NCBI RefSeq assembly: GCF_000425125.1
Contig: NZ_KE384306.1
Span: 459,705-523,704 of the forward strand
Direction of reading: 5' to 3'
From: Paenibacillus taiwanensis DSM 18679
GTDB lineage: Bacteria; Bacillota; Bacilli; Paenibacillales; Paenibacillaceae
DNA: 64,000 bases
Shown in pieces: positions 31,490-42,081 of the stretch; position 1 is the stretch's first letter, and every line of letters starts with the position of its first letter. A program made the translations under genes and the position numbers. A model generated the notes under the pieces. That model searched no databases, was not told the DNA's origin, and saw nothing but the letters and a program-made list of their open reading frames with translations.

Positions 31490-33583
31490 ATGGCGGATTC
31501 ACTAGTAATTGTAGAGTCGCCTGCGAAAGCCAAGACTATTGGCAAGTATCTAGGCAGCAAATATATTGTTAAAGCATCTATGGGTCATGTGCGGGACTTG
31601 CCGAAGAGTCAGATCGGGGTAGAGGTAGAAAACAATTTTAATCCCAAGTATATTACGATTCGTGGCAAGGGCTCCGTTCTTAAAGAACTAAAAGATGCAA
31701 GTAAGAAAGTCAAAAAAATATATCTCGCAGCTGACCCGGATCGCGAAGGGGAAGCTATTGCGTGGCACTTGGCGCACGTGCTTGATATAGATGAAAGTCA
31801 GGCATGTCGAGTTGTATTTAATGAAATAACGAAGCAAGCGGTGAAGGATGCGTTTAAAACACCGCGTCAAATTAATATGGACCTCGTTCATGCCCAGCAA
31901 GCGCGACGTATCCTTGACCGTTTGGTCGGTTATAAGATTAGCCCGCTGTTATGGAAAAAGGTTAAAAAGGGTTTATCGGCAGGACGTGTTCAATCCGTGT
32001 CCGTTAAGCTGATCATTGATCGTGAGAATGAGATTGATGCTTTTATTCCAGAGGAATATTGGACGATTACCGCAATGCTAGAGACGGGCAAAGCAGTCGT
32101 TGAAGCGAAGTTTCATAGCTTGAATGGCGCAAAGCGGGAACTTGGATCGGAGCAGGATGTACAGTTAGTGCTGCAAGCGATCGAGGATGGCAATTTTTCC
32201 GTTGCAGAGGTGAAGGAGAAAGAGCGTCTGCGGAATCCATCTCCACCATTTACAACAAGCTCCATGCAGCAGGAAGCAGCCCGCAAGCTGAACTTCCGTG
32301 CATCCAAGACGATGTCAGTTGCACAGCAGTTGTATGAAGGTGTAGATTTAGGCAAAGAAGGAACCGTCGGTCTAATTACATATATGCGTACGGATTCAAC
32401 ACGGGTGTCGCCAACGGCACAGGAAGAAGCCAACGGATACATCGTTGACAAGTACGGCGCAGAATATTGGCCAGAAACACCGCGGCAATACGTAAAGAAA
32501 TCTGCTAATGCACAAGATGCGCATGAAGCGATACGTCCCACTTCTGTGCTTCGTGATCCAGAGTCAATGAAGCCATTTTTGAGTAGGGATCAGTTCCGTC
32601 TCTACAAGCTTGTGTGGGAGCGATTCGTCGCAAGCCAGATGACTTCTGCTATTATGGATACGATGACCATTGAAATTACGTCAGGTGAAGCAGGTTTCCG
32701 TGCTAACGGTTCTAAAGTGCGATTCGCGGGTTTCATGAAGGTATATGTAGAAGGAAATGATGACGGCACTGTGGAGACAGATAAGCTGCTGCCACCGTTG
32801 TCTGTAGGCGATAAGCTGAAGCAGCAAACATTAGAGCCGAAGCAGCACTTCACACAGCCTCCGCCAAGATACACCGAAGCCCGTCTGGTTAAGACGCTAG
32901 AAGAGCTCGGAATAGGGCGTCCAAGTACGTATGCCCCAACGTTGGAGACAATTCAGAAGCGTGGTTACGTAGCTATTGAAGAGAAGAAGTTTATGCCGAC
33001 AGAGCTTGGAGAACTTGTCATTCAGCAGATGGAGCAGTTTTTCCCGGAAATTCTGGATGCTGAATTTACGGCGCATATGGAAGAAGATTTGGACCATGTC
33101 GAGGAAGGCCAACAGGATTGGGATAAAGTGCTTGCCAACTTCTATGAGTCCTTTGAGAAACGATTAGAAGTAGCAGAAGAAGAAATGAAGGAAATCGAAA
33201 TCGTAGACGAAGTTTCCGATGAGATTTGTGAGAAATGTGGAAAGCATTTTGTATATAAAATGGGGCGGTTTGGCAAGTTTCTTGCATGTTCGGGCTTCCC
33301 AGACTGTCGTAACACTAGACCTATTGTTAAAGATACAGGGGTAGGCTGCCCTAAGTGTAAGGACGGCAAGTTAGTGGAAAGAAGAAGCAAGAAAGGACGT
33401 ATCTTCTATGGATGCGACCAATATCCGACTTGTGATTATGTGATGTGGGATAAACCATCTGCGAAGCCATGTCCTTCATGCAGCAGCTTGATGATTGAGA
33501 AGCGATCCAAACAAGGCACAAAGCTGCAATGTACACAGTGTGAACATACAGAGCAAGTACAAGATTCAGATGACGAGGAATAG
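31490..33583 (+). CDS. topA: DNA topoisomerase I
   Basis: 697 aa, type IA. The Toprim domain ([33 protein letters not shown]) leads into the core with the catalytic Tyr298 in [14 protein letters not shown]. Three C-terminal Cys4 zinc ribbons follow (CEKCGKHF...C...C, CPKCKDGK...C...C, CPSCSSLM...C...C). It relaxes negative supercoils behind polymerases. It starts 27 bp after dprA with GAGAGGAGG, the same order as B. subtilis. Confidence 0.98.
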   Translation: MADSLVIVESPAKAKTIGKYLGSKYIVKASMGHVRDLPKSQIGVEVENNFNPKYITIRGKGSVLKELKDASKKVKKIYLAADPDREGEAIAWHLAHVLDIDESQACRVVFNEITKQAVKDAFKTPRQINMDLVHAQQARRILDRLVGYKISPLLWKKVKKGLSAGRVQSVSVKLIIDRENEIDAFIPEEYWTITAMLETGKAVVEAKFHSLNGAKRELGSEQDVQLVLQAIEDGNFSVAEVKEKERLRNPSPPFTTSSMQQEAARKLNFRASKTMSVAQQLYEGVDLGKEGTVGLITYMRTDSTRVSPTAQEEANGYIVDKYGAEYWPETPRQYVKKSANAQDAHEAIRPTSVLRDPESMKPFLSRDQFRLYKLVWERFVASQMTSAIMDTMTIEITSGEAGFRANGSKVRFAGFMKVYVEGNDDGTVETDKLLPPLSVGDKLKQQTLEPKQHFTQPPPRYTEARLVKTLEELGIGRPSTYAPTLETIQKRGYVAIEEKKFMPTELGELVIQQMEQFFPEILDAEFTAHMEEDLDHVEEGQQDWDKVLANFYESFEKRLEVAEEEMKEIEIVDEVSDEICEKCGKHFVYKMGRFGKFLACSGFPDCRNTRPIVKDTGVGCPKCKDGKLVERRSKKGRIFYGCDQYPTCDYVMWDKPSAKPCPSCSSLMIEKRSKQGTKLQCTQCEHTEQVQDSDDEE

Positions 33584-33593
33584 AATTTAGAGG

Positions 33594-33628
33594 AATGGCC
33601 GCTGGAGCGTTCTGCGGCCATTTCGTTT
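33594..33628 (+). terminator. Hairpin between topA and trmFO
   Basis: AATGGCCGC (33594-33602) pairs perfectly with GCGGCCATT (33614-33622), followed by TCGTTT. The U tract is interrupted, so it is probably a partial terminator. Confidence 0.5.
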
Positions 33629-33654
33629 AAGCAGCAATGAGGGGGAGCATATAG

Positions 33655-34980
33655 ATGAGTAAGTCGAAAGTGACAGTAATTGGAGCGGGGCTCGCAGGTA
33701 GTGAGGCTGCTTGGCAGATTGCGCAGCAAGGAGTACCCGTGACCTTGTATGAGATGCGTCCTGTAGTCAAGACACCTGCCCACCACACGGATCAATTTGC
33801 AGAATTGGTATGTAGTAACAGTTTGCGGGCAAACGGTCTTACAAACGCAGTTGGCGTGCTTAAAGAAGAAATGCGAATGATGAATTCGTTAATTATGTAC
33901 GCTGCGGACAAACACGCTGTTCCAGCAGGCGGTGCGCTTGCAGTGGACCGTGAAGGATTCTCAGCAGAAGTGACGCAGCAACTGAAGAACCACCCGTTAG
34001 TGGAAGTTCGTCATGAAGAAATGGAGTCGATCCCTGTGGATGGACTTACCGTCATTGCGACAGGTCCGTTAACGTCACCTTCTTTGTCAGCCCAGATCAA
34101 ACAATTAATGGGTGAAGAGTACTTCTACTTCTATGATGCGGCAGCTCCGATTGTTGATAAAGACTCTATCGACATGGAGAAAGTATACTTGGCTTCGCGC
34201 TATGATAAGGGTGAAGCAGCTTACTTGAACTGCCCGATGACAGAAGAAGAGTTTAACGCCTTTTATGAGGCGTTAACAACAGCAGAGACGGCAGAACTGA
34301 AAGAGTTTGAAAAAGAGATTTATTTTGAAGGCTGTATGCCTATTGAAGTCATGATGAAACGCGGCAGACAAACCGCATTATTTGGGCCGATGAAGCCAGT
34401 AGGGCTTCCTGATCCACGTACAGGGAAGACGCCATTTGCAGTTATTCAGCTTCGTCAGGACAATGCAGCAGGTACGTTATATAATATTGTTGGTTTCCAA
34501 ACCCATTTAAAATGGGGCGAACAAAAACGCGTGTTCCAGATGATTCCGGGATTGGAGCAGGCGGAATTTGTGCGTTACGGTGTTATGCATCGGAATACAT
34601 TTATTAATTCACCCAAACTTCTGGAGCCGACCTATCAGTTTAAAGAGCGTCCAAATTTGTTTTTTGCTGGTCAAATGACAGGTGTAGAAGGGTACGTTGA
34701 ATCGGCAGCATCAGGCTTAATTGCAGGAATTAACGCAGCACGCTGTGCCGCTGAAGAAGCGTGTATTACGTTCCCGCATGAAACGACGCTTGGCAGCATG
34801 GCGAATTATATTACTACAGCAGACGCGAAGCATTTTCAACCCATGAATGCTAACTTTGGGTTGTTCCCAGCGCTAGAGACGCGTATTCGCAATAAGAAGG
34901 ATAAGAACGATGCGTTAGCACAGCGTGCATTGGATGTGCTGCGCAGCTTTAAAGAGCAGATTGGAACGAAACAACAGTAA
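33655..34980 (+). CDS. trmFO: Methylenetetrahydrofolate-tRNA-(uracil-5)-methyltransferase TrmFO
   Basis: 441 aa. The FAD-binding N-terminus ([18 protein letters not shown]) and the family motifs [33 protein letters not shown] and [18 protein letters not shown] are all present. It makes m5U54 in the tRNA T-loop with folate and FAD rather than S-adenosylmethionine. The ribosome site is GAGGGGGAG. In B. subtilis xerC/codV comes next; here hslV follows directly. Confidence 0.97.
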   Translation: MSKSKVTVIGAGLAGSEAAWQIAQQGVPVTLYEMRPVVKTPAHHTDQFAELVCSNSLRANGLTNAVGVLKEEMRMMNSLIMYAADKHAVPAGGALAVDREGFSAEVTQQLKNHPLVEVRHEEMESIPVDGLTVIATGPLTSPSLSAQIKQLMGEEYFYFYDAAAPIVDKDSIDMEKVYLASRYDKGEAAYLNCPMTEEEFNAFYEALTTAETAELKEFEKEIYFEGCMPIEVMMKRGRQTALFGPMKPVGLPDPRTGKTPFAVIQLRQDNAAGTLYNIVGFQTHLKWGEQKRVFQMIPGLEQAEFVRYGVMHRNTFINSPKLLEPTYQFKERPNLFFAGQMTGVEGYVESAASGLIAGINAARCAAEEACITFPHETTLGSMANYITTADAKHFQPMNANFGLFPALETRIRNKKDKNDALAQRALDVLRSFKEQIGTKQQ

Positions 34981-34990
34981 AGCACGTATA

Positions 34991-35022
34991 AAGAAGCAGC
35001 CAGAATACTAGCTGTTTCTTTT
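34991..35022 (+). terminator. Hairpin after trmFO
   Basis: AAGAAGCAGC (34991-35000) pairs with GCTGTTTCTT (35011-35020, one G-U) and runs into TT. It lies 30 bp before hslV and is probably an attenuating terminator. Confidence 0.5.
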
Positions 35023-35050
35023 CCATTTTGAATGAAGGGTGTGGATACAG

Positions 35051-35593
35051 ATGGAGATGCAATTTCATGCAACAACGATCTGCGCGGTCAGACATAATGG
35101 CCAGGGCGCTATTGCCGGAGACGGGCAGGTTACTTTTGGGCAAAACATGGTCATGAAGCAGCATGCCCGCAAAGTTAGACGATTGTATCGCGGTCAAGTG
35201 TTGGCTGGCTTTGCTGGTTCCGTTGCGGATGCCATAACGTTGTTTGAAAAGTTTGAAGGGAAGCTTGAAGAGCACCACGGCAATTTGCAGCGTGCCGCAG
35301 TGGAACTGGCCAAGGATTGGCGTCAGGACCGTGTGCTGCGCAAGCTAGAAGCCTTAATGATTGTGATGGATGCCCAACATATGCTGCTTATATCCGGTAA
35401 TGGTGAAATCATTGAACCAGATGACCATGTCTTAGCGATTGGCTCAGGTGGTTCATTTGCCTTATCAGCAGCTCGTGCGTTGAAGCGGCACGCGGCCGAC
35501 ATGACCGCGAAGGAAATGGTAGAAGCATCGCTTCGGATTGCAAGTGAAATTTGTGTATATACAAATGACAATATCGTTGTAGAACAATTGTAA
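35051..35593 (+). CDS. hslV: ATP-dependent protease subunit HslV (ClpQ)
   Basis: 180 aa, proteasome beta-like: [55 protein letters not shown]. It forms the peptidase core capped by HslU. The N-terminus is uncertain (GTG 35039, ATG 35051, ATG 35057). In none of them does Thr or Ser follow the initiator Met, whereas E. coli uses Thr after Met and B. subtilis ClpQ Ser. ATG 35051 gives a length closest to ClpQ. The Thr pair in HATTI aligns with the E. coli nucleophile, so processing may be needed. Confidence 0.93.
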   Translation: MEMQFHATTICAVRHNGQGAIAGDGQVTFGQNMVMKQHARKVRRLYRGQVLAGFAGSVADAITLFEKFEGKLEEHHGNLQRAAVELAKDWRQDRVLRKLEALMIVMDAQHMLLISGNGEIIEPDDHVLAIGSGGSFALSAARALKRHAADMTAKEMVEASLRIASEICVYTNDNIVVEQL

Positions 35594-35621
35594 ACGCAAC
35601 ATAAAGAGTGGAGGGATTACA

Positions 35622-37022
35622 ATGAGCGAGCATGCATGGACACCGCGGCAAATCGTTGCCGAATTGGATAAATACATCGTAGGTCAGAAAAAAGCGAAGC
35701 GATCCGTTGCGATTGCACTACGCAATCGATATCGCCGTAGTTTATTGGATGAGTCGATTCGAGACGAAATTGTACCTAAAAATATTTTGATGATTGGTCC
35801 AACTGGTGTGGGCAAAACAGAGATTGCTCGCCGGCTGGCGAAGCTGGTTAAGGCTCCATTTGTGAAAGTAGAAGCGACTAAATTTACAGAAGTGGGATAT
35901 GTGGGCCGTGATGTGGAGTCTATGGTGCGCGATCTTATTGAAACTTCTATTCGTATGGTCAAGCTGGAGCGAACGGAGAAAGTGAAGGATAAGGCTGAGG
36001 AAATGGCGAATGATCGATTGGTTGAGCTACTTGTTCCTTCTTCAGATCCTCAAAAAAATCAGCGTAATCCATTTGAAATGTTGTTTGGACAAAATAACAA
36101 TCAACAGGTGACCAAATCTGAACCGGAACCGGATGCAGGCTTACAAGAGAAGCGACGTAAAGTGAAGTTTGACTTGTTATCTGGCAAATTGGAGCAGGAT
36201 ACTGTCGAAATTGACGTGGAAGAAGCTACTCCCAATATGTTTGATATGTTTGCGGGACAAGGTAATGAGCAGATGGGGATGAATATGCAGGAAATGCTCG
36301 GAAGCCTTATGCCTAAGCGGACGAAGAAGCGCAAGCTGTCCATTAAGGAAGCACGTAAAGTGCTGACACAAGAAGAAGCAAGCAAGTTAATTGATATGGA
36401 CGATGTCATCCAGGAATCGATTCATCGTGCAGAACAGTCGGGTATTATTTTTATCGATGAAATCGATAAAATTGCTTCGGCTACGCGTGGATCAGGTCCA
36501 GACGTATCTCGAGAAGGGGTACAGCGCGATATTTTGCCCATCGTAGAGGGCTCTACGATCATGACAAAGTACGGTGCTGTGAAGACCGATTATATTTTGT
36601 TTATGGCAGCTGGTGCGTTCCATATTGCAAAGCCATCTGATTTGATTCCAGAGCTTCAAGGTCGTTTTCCGATCCGTGTAGAATTAACGAGTTTGTCTAT
36701 GGAGGATTTCGTATCCATTTTGACTGAGCCAGAAAATGCATTAACGAAACAGTATGTAGAGTTGCTAAAAACGGAACATTTGGAGCTGGAGTTTTCGTAT
36801 GATGCCATTGAAGAGATTGCACGAATAGCTCAAAGTGTGAATCAAAACATGGAAAACATTGGGGCGAGACGCTTGCACACCATTATGGAAAAGCTGTTGG
36901 AGGACCTCTCTTTTGAAGCGCCTGAACTGAATTTAGGACAGTTTGTTATTACGCCAGAGTATGTACGGGAAAAGTTAGTCGATATTTCACAAAACCGTGA
37001 TCTTAGTCAGTATATTTTATAA
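35622..37022 (+). CDS. hslU: ATP-dependent protease ATPase subunit HslU (ClpY)
   Basis: 466 aa. The AAA+ unfoldase has Walker [15 protein letters not shown], an intermediate I domain (~110-240, variable, with a Gln/Asn-rich stretch), Walker [13 protein letters not shown], and the C-terminal small domain ending [12 protein letters not shown] that inserts into HslV. The pore motif [14 protein letters not shown] is intact. GGAGGG precedes ATG 35622. The codY gene that follows in B. subtilis is missing; a terminator comes instead. Confidence 0.97.
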   Translation: MSEHAWTPRQIVAELDKYIVGQKKAKRSVAIALRNRYRRSLLDESIRDEIVPKNILMIGPTGVGKTEIARRLAKLVKAPFVKVEATKFTEVGYVGRDVESMVRDLIETSIRMVKLERTEKVKDKAEEMANDRLVELLVPSSDPQKNQRNPFEMLFGQNNNQQVTKSEPEPDAGLQEKRRKVKFDLLSGKLEQDTVEIDVEEATPNMFDMFAGQGNEQMGMNMQEMLGSLMPKRTKKRKLSIKEARKVLTQEEASKLIDMDDVIQESIHRAEQSGIIFIDEIDKIASATRGSGPDVSREGVQRDILPIVEGSTIMTKYGAVKTDYILFMAAGAFHIAKPSDLIPELQGRFPIRVELTSLSMEDFVSILTEPENALTKQYVELLKTEHLELEFSYDAIEEIARIAQSVNQNMENIGARRLHTIMEKLLEDLSFEAPELNLGQFVITPEYVREKLVDISQNRDLSQYIL

Positions 37023-37101
37023 AAACATGAACATATAGTCATATATAAGACCGACTTTTAACGCAGTATATATATGTTAATTAAAATGTTTTCCACTATT
37101 T

Positions 37102-37135
37102 GCCCTGTCTTTCAAGCGAAAGATAGGGCTTTTTT
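37102..37135 (+). terminator. Strong terminator after hslVU
   Basis: GCCCTGTCTTTC (37102-37113) pairs with GAAAGATAGGGC (37118-37129) and is followed by six T. It separates the protease genes from the fla/che operon. Confidence 0.9.
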
Positions 37136-37277
37136 CATATTGTTTTCTCTTGTAAAGTTTAAGATGATAAAAGTGCGCAATTTCAGACAAAATGTTTAAT
37201 TTTGAAGTGTCGAGTCGCATTTTATGCAAGTTATGGTAATGGATTTACGAATGCTCACGCCTGTTAGTAGTAATTTG

Positions 37278-37304
37278 TAATTTTTAATCGAATTTTGTCG
37301 ATTG
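37278..37304 (+). promoter_or_regulatory. Weak sigma-D-like promoter before flgB
   Basis: In the 355-bp gap 37023-37377, TAAT (37278-37281), 15 bp, GTCGATTG (37297-37304) matches the sigma-D consensus at 8-9 of 12 positions. No convincing sigma-A promoter was seen, although one is expected for the early flagellar operon. The rest of the gap is AT-rich and holds only the hslU terminator. Confidence 0.35.
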
Positions 37305-37377
37305 AAAGCAGGAAAAAGCAGTTTAATGTGGAATCATGAAATAAAGATTCATTTGTGGAGAAAGCGGGGGAGACCAT

Positions 37378-37782
37378 GTGGATTTATTGAATGGCTTACA
37401 ATTTAGACAACTTGAAGGTGCCATTCAGGCAGCTGCCGCAAGGCAGAATGCAACTGCCAACAATATCGCCAATGTAGATACACCCTATTACAAGCGATCT
37501 GATGTTCAGTTCGAATCAATCCTTCGCGATCAAATGAGTGGAGGGTCGTTAACTGGTCGGCGGACAAATGAAAAGCATTTCTATATTGGACCGTCACAAG
37601 GGGTGCCAGAGTTCAAAACCGTCAAGGACGAATCAACTGTTATGGGTAACAATGCGAATAACGTTGATATGGATCGGGAAATGGCGTTGCAGGCGGAGAA
37701 CCAATTGCGTTATTTTACATACGTACAGCAAGTCAATCATCACATTAACATGATGCGCACCGGTATGGATGTCAGGAGGTAA
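37378..37782 (+). CDS. flgB: Flagellar basal-body rod protein FlgB
   Basis: 134 aa, starting GTG 37378 with GGGGGAG upstream (the overlapping ATG at 37376 is out of frame). It has the rod-protein N-terminus with ATANNIANVDTPYYKR (the ANNIAN signature) and a C-terminal amphipathic helix. FlgB is the proximal rod subunit, exported by the flagellar type III system. First gene of the fla/che operon. Confidence 0.96.
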   Translation: MDLLNGLQFRQLEGAIQAAAARQNATANNIANVDTPYYKRSDVQFESILRDQMSGGSLTGRRTNEKHFYIGPSQGVPEFKTVKDESTVMGNNANNVDMDREMALQAENQLRYFTYVQQVNHHINMMRTGMDVRR

Positions 37783-37790
37783 GATGAGGA

Positions 37791-38243
37791 ATGAACATTA
37801 GTAACAGCTTTCAGATCAGTTCTTCAGGATTAACGGCACAACGGTTGCGGATGGATGTGATCTCTTCAAATATTGCGAATGGAGAGACAACTCGTGCGCA
37901 GGTAGTTAACGGCCAAGTCGTGCCTTATCGTCGTAAAGTAGTTGTGATGTCGCAAACGCAACCATCCTTTCAACAAACATTGAACTCCGCAATGCAAGGA
38001 ACCCAATCAACAAGTGGCGTAAGAGTGAGTCGAATTCAAGATGATGCTTCGCCTTTTAAGCTTGTGTATCAACCAACTCATCCAGATGCGGATGCGAACG
38101 GTTATGTATCTATGCCGAATGTAGATATGGCTAGAGAAATGGTTGACATGATATCAGCTACTCGATCTTATGAAGCGAATGTCACAGCGCTAAATGCTTC
38201 AAAGTCCATGATAACTAAGGCATTGGAAATTGGCAGAGCATAA
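37791..38243 (+). CDS. flgC: Flagellar basal-body rod protein FlgC
   Basis: 150 aa. The N-terminal rod motif (SGLTAQRLRMDVISSNIANGETT) and the C-terminal NVDMAREMVDMISATRSYEANVTALNASKSM are typical. A proximal rod subunit following FlgB. ATG 37791, 8 bp after flgB. Confidence 0.97.
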   Translation: MNISNSFQISSSGLTAQRLRMDVISSNIANGETTRAQVVNGQVVPYRRKVVVMSQTQPSFQQTLNSAMQGTQSTSGVRVSRIQDDASPFKLVYQPTHPDADANGYVSMPNVDMAREMVDMISATRSYEANVTALNASKSMITKALEIGRA

Positions 38244-38278
38244 CAGCGCATTGAACTAATGGGAAATGAGGGTACAGG

Positions 38279-38596
38279 ATGATCACAAACACGATGACGT
38301 TGCCGATGCAAACGTCTCAAGTGAATGCCACAGTTAGTAACATTCCATCATCAACTCCAGCAACACCAGCAGAAATGACCAAATCATTTGGGGAGTTTCT
38401 AGCAGATTCACTTCAGCAAGTTGATGCACAAGAGCATCAAGTCCAAAGCATGAACAAGCAATTTATGATCGGTGAAGTTAACGTAGACCAGCTCATGATC
38501 GCCTCAGAACGCGCGCTTCTAAGCTTACAGTTGACGACACAAGTACGAAATAAAGTAGTCGAAGCTTATCAAGAAGTCATGCGCATGCAAATGTAA
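38279..38596 (+). CDS. fliE: Flagellar hook-basal body complex protein FliE
   Basis: 105 aa. The conserved C-terminal half (SFGEFLADSLQQVDAQEHQ ... VNVDQLMIASERALLSLQLTTQVRNKVVEAYQEVMRMQM) marks FliE, the adaptor joining the MS ring/export gate to the rod. Confidence 0.96.
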   Translation: MITNTMTLPMQTSQVNATVSNIPSSTPATPAEMTKSFGEFLADSLQQVDAQEHQVQSMNKQFMIGEVNVDQLMIASERALLSLQLTTQVRNKVVEAYQEVMRMQM

Positions 38597-38636
38597 AGAC
38601 GTCTTGTCTTACACAGTTTTGGTGGGGTGACGAGAA

Positions 38637-40220
38637 TTGAAAGAGAAAATAGGCCAGTATAGGGAACGAGCTTCTCAGTACTGGAGTCAATTTGGTAAAA
38701 GAACGAAATGGATATTAATATCCACCTTGGTGCTGCTAGTTGTTGCGATTAGCTTAATAACCTATCAGCTCTCTAAGACAGAATATGCGTTAGCATTCCG
38801 AGATCTGAACTCGAATGACGCAGCTGGTATTATCGAATACCTGAATAGCAATAAGATCCCTTACGAGTTAAGTGCTGACGGCAGTTCAATCTCTGTCCCC
38901 GAGGCGTCTGCTTCTAAAGTGAAAGTAGACATCGGTGCGCAAGGGATCGTGAAAAACGGCTCTATTGGTTTTGATTCATTTGGTGCCGACGGTCTTATGG
39001 GCGGCATGACGGATAACGTATTTGATGTTCGATATAAGGATGCCTTGAACGGCGAAATAGAACGTCTCCTCCGCAACATGCAAGGAATTAATGACGCACA
39101 AGTGCTAGTTAATTTGCCTAAAGAAAGCGTTTTTGCAACCAATGAAGAACAACAAGCATCTGCATCTGTATTATTAAAGTTCAAACCAGGCTACAGCCCG
39201 AAACAAGAAGTTGTAGACGGATACTTTAACTTGGTTAAATCGGCAGTACCTAACCTTACAGCTGAAAACATTACGTTATCAAGCGATGAAGGTCCTATGT
39301 ATGCTTCTGGTTCACCTGGTTCAGGTAAATCCGGAATTGCAAGCGAAGTTGAAGAGCAACTGGTCATCCAACGCCGCTATGAACGCGACTTGGGCGACAA
39401 AGTGCGCAGCTTCTTGGCGGGTGTTGTCGGTCCCGATAACGCAAATGTCTTAGTATCTGCTAATCTTAACTTTGATAAAGTGAACAAAGAAGAAAACATG
39501 GTAACTCCTGTTGATGCTGAGAACATGAAAGGGATTGAAATCAGCGTTCAAGAGATGCAGGAGACATTCACTGGTAAAAGTGCACAGCAAGGTGTAGCAG
39601 GTACAGGTAATGAAGATGTTACCAATTACCCTGGTGCGACAGGAAACGGCGATACTTCATCAGAAAAGTCTCAGAAGACTGTAAACTATGAAGTAAACCG
39701 AATCAAAAACTTGATTCAATCCAGCCCGTATGCTGTGAAAGATCTAACGATTCATGCAGCAGTTGGGTCCTCTGATCTTACGGATGAGAAGCTTAAATCC
39801 GTTGAGAAAGTGCTGCGTTCTATCGTAGCAGCTCAACTAAAAGAATCAGGCTCTACTATAACTGACGCTGAATTAGAAGGAAAAGTTTCTGTCATTTCAC
39901 AAAATGGGACTAATGGCGGAGTTCTAAGTACGACTTCAATCCCGACTTGGGTATGGTATGGGGCTGGAGCACTTGCTCTATTGCTCATTGGTGGAGGAAT
40001 TGCATTTGCAGTTGCTCGCAAGCGTAAAAAGCGTGAAGAAGAATTTATCGATGAAGATGGAATGGGTTATATTCCAACGCATGTTGAACTTCCTTCGATT
40101 GATTTGGAATATGCAACAAACGAGAATCAGGTGCGCAAGCAATTGGAATCGTTGGCGAAGAAGAAACCAGAAGAATTCGTCAATTTGCTGCGGACTTGGC
40201 TAGTTGACGAATCGAGGTGA
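38637..40220 (+). CDS. fliF: Flagellar MS-ring protein FliF
   Basis: 527 aa. An N-terminal membrane helix (WILISTLVLLVVAISLITYQL, ~25-45), ring-building motifs (DLNSNDAAGIIEYLNSNKIPYEL; RYKDALNGEIERLLRNMQGI) and a second helix at ~440-460 (WYGAGALALLLIGGGIAFAV) precede the cytoplasmic tail that binds FliG. TTG 38637 follows GGTGGGGTGA with correct spacing. The ring is the scaffold on which the export gate and C-ring form. Confidence 0.97.
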   Translation: MKEKIGQYRERASQYWSQFGKRTKWILISTLVLLVVAISLITYQLSKTEYALAFRDLNSNDAAGIIEYLNSNKIPYELSADGSSISVPEASASKVKVDIGAQGIVKNGSIGFDSFGADGLMGGMTDNVFDVRYKDALNGEIERLLRNMQGINDAQVLVNLPKESVFATNEEQQASASVLLKFKPGYSPKQEVVDGYFNLVKSAVPNLTAENITLSSDEGPMYASGSPGSGKSGIASEVEEQLVIQRRYERDLGDKVRSFLAGVVGPDNANVLVSANLNFDKVNKEENMVTPVDAENMKGIEISVQEMQETFTGKSAQQGVAGTGNEDVTNYPGATGNGDTSSEKSQKTVNYEVNRIKNLIQSSPYAVKDLTIHAAVGSSDLTDEKLKSVEKVLRSIVAAQLKESGSTITDAELEGKVSVISQNGTNGGVLSTTSIPTWVWYGAGALALLLIGGGIAFAVARKRKKREEEFIDEDGMGYIPTHVELPSIDLEYATNENQVRKQLESLAKKKPEEFVNLLRTWLVDESR

Positions 40221-40226
40221 GCATAG

Positions 40227-41240
40227 ATGGCTAGAAACAATCAAGGTTTAACAGGCAGACAAAAAGCGGCGATCTTGCTCATTTCATTAGGACCTGAAGT
40301 ATCGGCGCAAATATTTAAACATTTGCGAGATGAAGAGATCGAGCAATTAACGCTTGAGATCGCAAATGTAAGAAAAGTTGATTCTGTTGATAAAGAAACG
40401 GTGTTAAGCGAATTTCATCAAATTTGCTTGGCACAAGAATATATTTCACAAGGTGGTATTACGTACGCCAAAGAAATATTGGAAAAAGCGCTTGGTGCTT
40501 CTAAAGCGGTGGACATTATTAACCGTCTGACAGCTACTTTGCAAGTTCGTCCGTTTGACTTTGCTCGCAAGGCGGATGCTTTGCAAATTTTGAACTTTAT
40601 TCAGAACGAGAGCGCACAAACCATTGCGCTCGTTCTATCCTATTTGCAAACCGAGCAGTCATCTCAAATTTTGTCCTCGTTAAGCCCGGAGAAGCAAGCA
40701 GACGTTGCACGCAGAATTGCGTTGATGGACAGCACTTCTCCTGAGGTAGTCAGTCAGGTGGAAAGTGTGCTTGAGCAGAAGTTGTCTGCTACAGTGACAC
40801 AAGATTATACAAGTGCAGGCGGAATCGAATCGATTGTAAATATTTTAAATGGCGTCGATCGCGGTACAGAACGTACCATTTTGGATTCTCTTGAAATTCA
40901 AGACCCTGAATTGGCCGAAGAAATCAAGAAGCGGATGTTTGTGTTCGAGGATATTGTCAACATCGACAATCGTTCGATTCAGCGTATTATTCGGGACATC
41001 GACAACTCGGACTTGCAGCTTGCGCTCAAAGTGGCAAGCGAAGATGTACGTGGTGTTATTTTCCGCAATATGTCGAAACGGATGGCGGATACGTTCAAAG
41101 AAGAAATGGAATTTATGGGACCTGTGCGGTTGCGTGACGTGGAGGAAGCGCAGACGCGCATCGTTGCTACAATTCGTCGCTTAGAGGAATCTGGCGAGAT
41201 CATTATAGCGCGTGGCGGAGGAGACGATATCATTGTCTAA
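40227..41240 (+). CDS. fliG: Flagellar motor switch protein FliG
   Basis: 337 aa. GLTGRQKAAILLISLGPEVSAQIFKHL begins the FliF-binding domain. ARM domains follow, then the C-terminal torque-generating domain with the charged ridge (IQRIIRDIDNSDLQLALKVASEDVRGVIFRNMSKR). It couples stator force to rotor rotation. Starts 6 bp after fliF. Confidence 0.98.
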   Translation: MARNNQGLTGRQKAAILLISLGPEVSAQIFKHLRDEEIEQLTLEIANVRKVDSVDKETVLSEFHQICLAQEYISQGGITYAKEILEKALGASKAVDIINRLTATLQVRPFDFARKADALQILNFIQNESAQTIALVLSYLQTEQSSQILSSLSPEKQADVARRIALMDSTSPEVVSQVESVLEQKLSATVTQDYTSAGGIESIVNILNGVDRGTERTILDSLEIQDPELAEEIKKRMFVFEDIVNIDNRSIQRIIRDIDNSDLQLALKVASEDVRGVIFRNMSKRMADTFKEEMEFMGPVRLRDVEEAQTRIVATIRRLEESGEIIIARGGGDDIIV

Positions 41241-42081
41241 CGTGATTAAATCTTCCCACTACATTCCCGTTGAACAAATGAGAATGCTAGAGGCCGTTCG
41301 ACGGCACCAGGAACGACTGTTAGAGCAACAAGAGCAGGCGGACGAGGAAGAACTAACGGGTGATATTTTGCTGGCCAAAGACACGCAATTGGCTGCTTTG
41401 CGGCAAGATATTCTTGCAGATGCTCAAGCATTTGCAGAAGACCAAGTCCGAGTGGCTTCAGAACAATCGGAACGAATGTTGGAGGATGCACGTGCAGAGA
41501 TTGAAGCCTGGTGGGATGAACGCAGAACACAGGATGAAGAGCTTCGCAGTGAAATTCAACAACAAGCTCAGACCGAAGGGTACGAGGCTGGCGTATCACA
41601 AGCCGAACAAGCGATTAAAGAGGCTTATGAGTTAAAAGTCAGTGAGGCAGGGGAATTGCTGAAGCAGGCGTATACGGCAAAAGAACAGCTGATTCAGGAA
41701 GCCGAGCCTTTTGTCGTAGCCTTGAGTTGCTCTATTGCAGAGAAGATTATTGATCAGCAACTAACCATTCAGCCTGAGCTTATTTTGGAAATGGTGAAGA
41801 AGCAGCTAGCGCGTAAGCGAGAAAGTGGAATCATAACGCTCTGTGTATCTCCTGCGCAATTTATGTTTATCCATGCGGCGCGCGAAGAGTTAAGCATTGC
41901 GATTGATTCACAAGCAGAGCTTCAAATTATTCCAGATGCAAGTGTTCAGGATCATGGTTGTGTTATTCGCTCGTCATTGGGAAGCATTGATGCGAGAGTG
42001 GATACACAGCTAGAAGAATTAAAGAAGGCGCTGATTCAAGTAGCCGTTCATCACGGGGAGCAGGTCAACGATGAAATCTAA
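41233..42081 (+). CDS. fliH: Flagellar export ATPase regulator FliH
   Basis: 282 aa. The N-terminus SNVIKSSHYIPV is typical of Bacillus FliH. A long Glu/Gln/Ala-rich coiled coil (~15-150) is followed by a V-ATPase E-subunit-like C-terminal domain (VALSCSIAEKIIDQQL ... LEELKKALIQV). It holds FliI inactive and links it to the C-ring. A GTG at 41212 is in frame, but GGAGGAG at 41217-41223 spaces to TTG 41233. Overlaps fliG by 8 bp. Confidence 0.9.
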   Translation: MSNVIKSSHYIPVEQMRMLEAVRRHQERLLEQQEQADEEELTGDILLAKDTQLAALRQDILADAQAFAEDQVRVASEQSERMLEDARAEIEAWWDERRTQDEELRSEIQQQAQTEGYEAGVSQAEQAIKEAYELKVSEAGELLKQAYTAKEQLIQEAEPFVVALSCSIAEKIIDQQLTIQPELILEMVKKQLARKRESGIITLCVSPAQFMFIHAAREELSIAIDSQAELQIIPDASVQDHGCVIRSSLGSIDARVDTQLEELKKALIQVAVHHGEQVNDEI

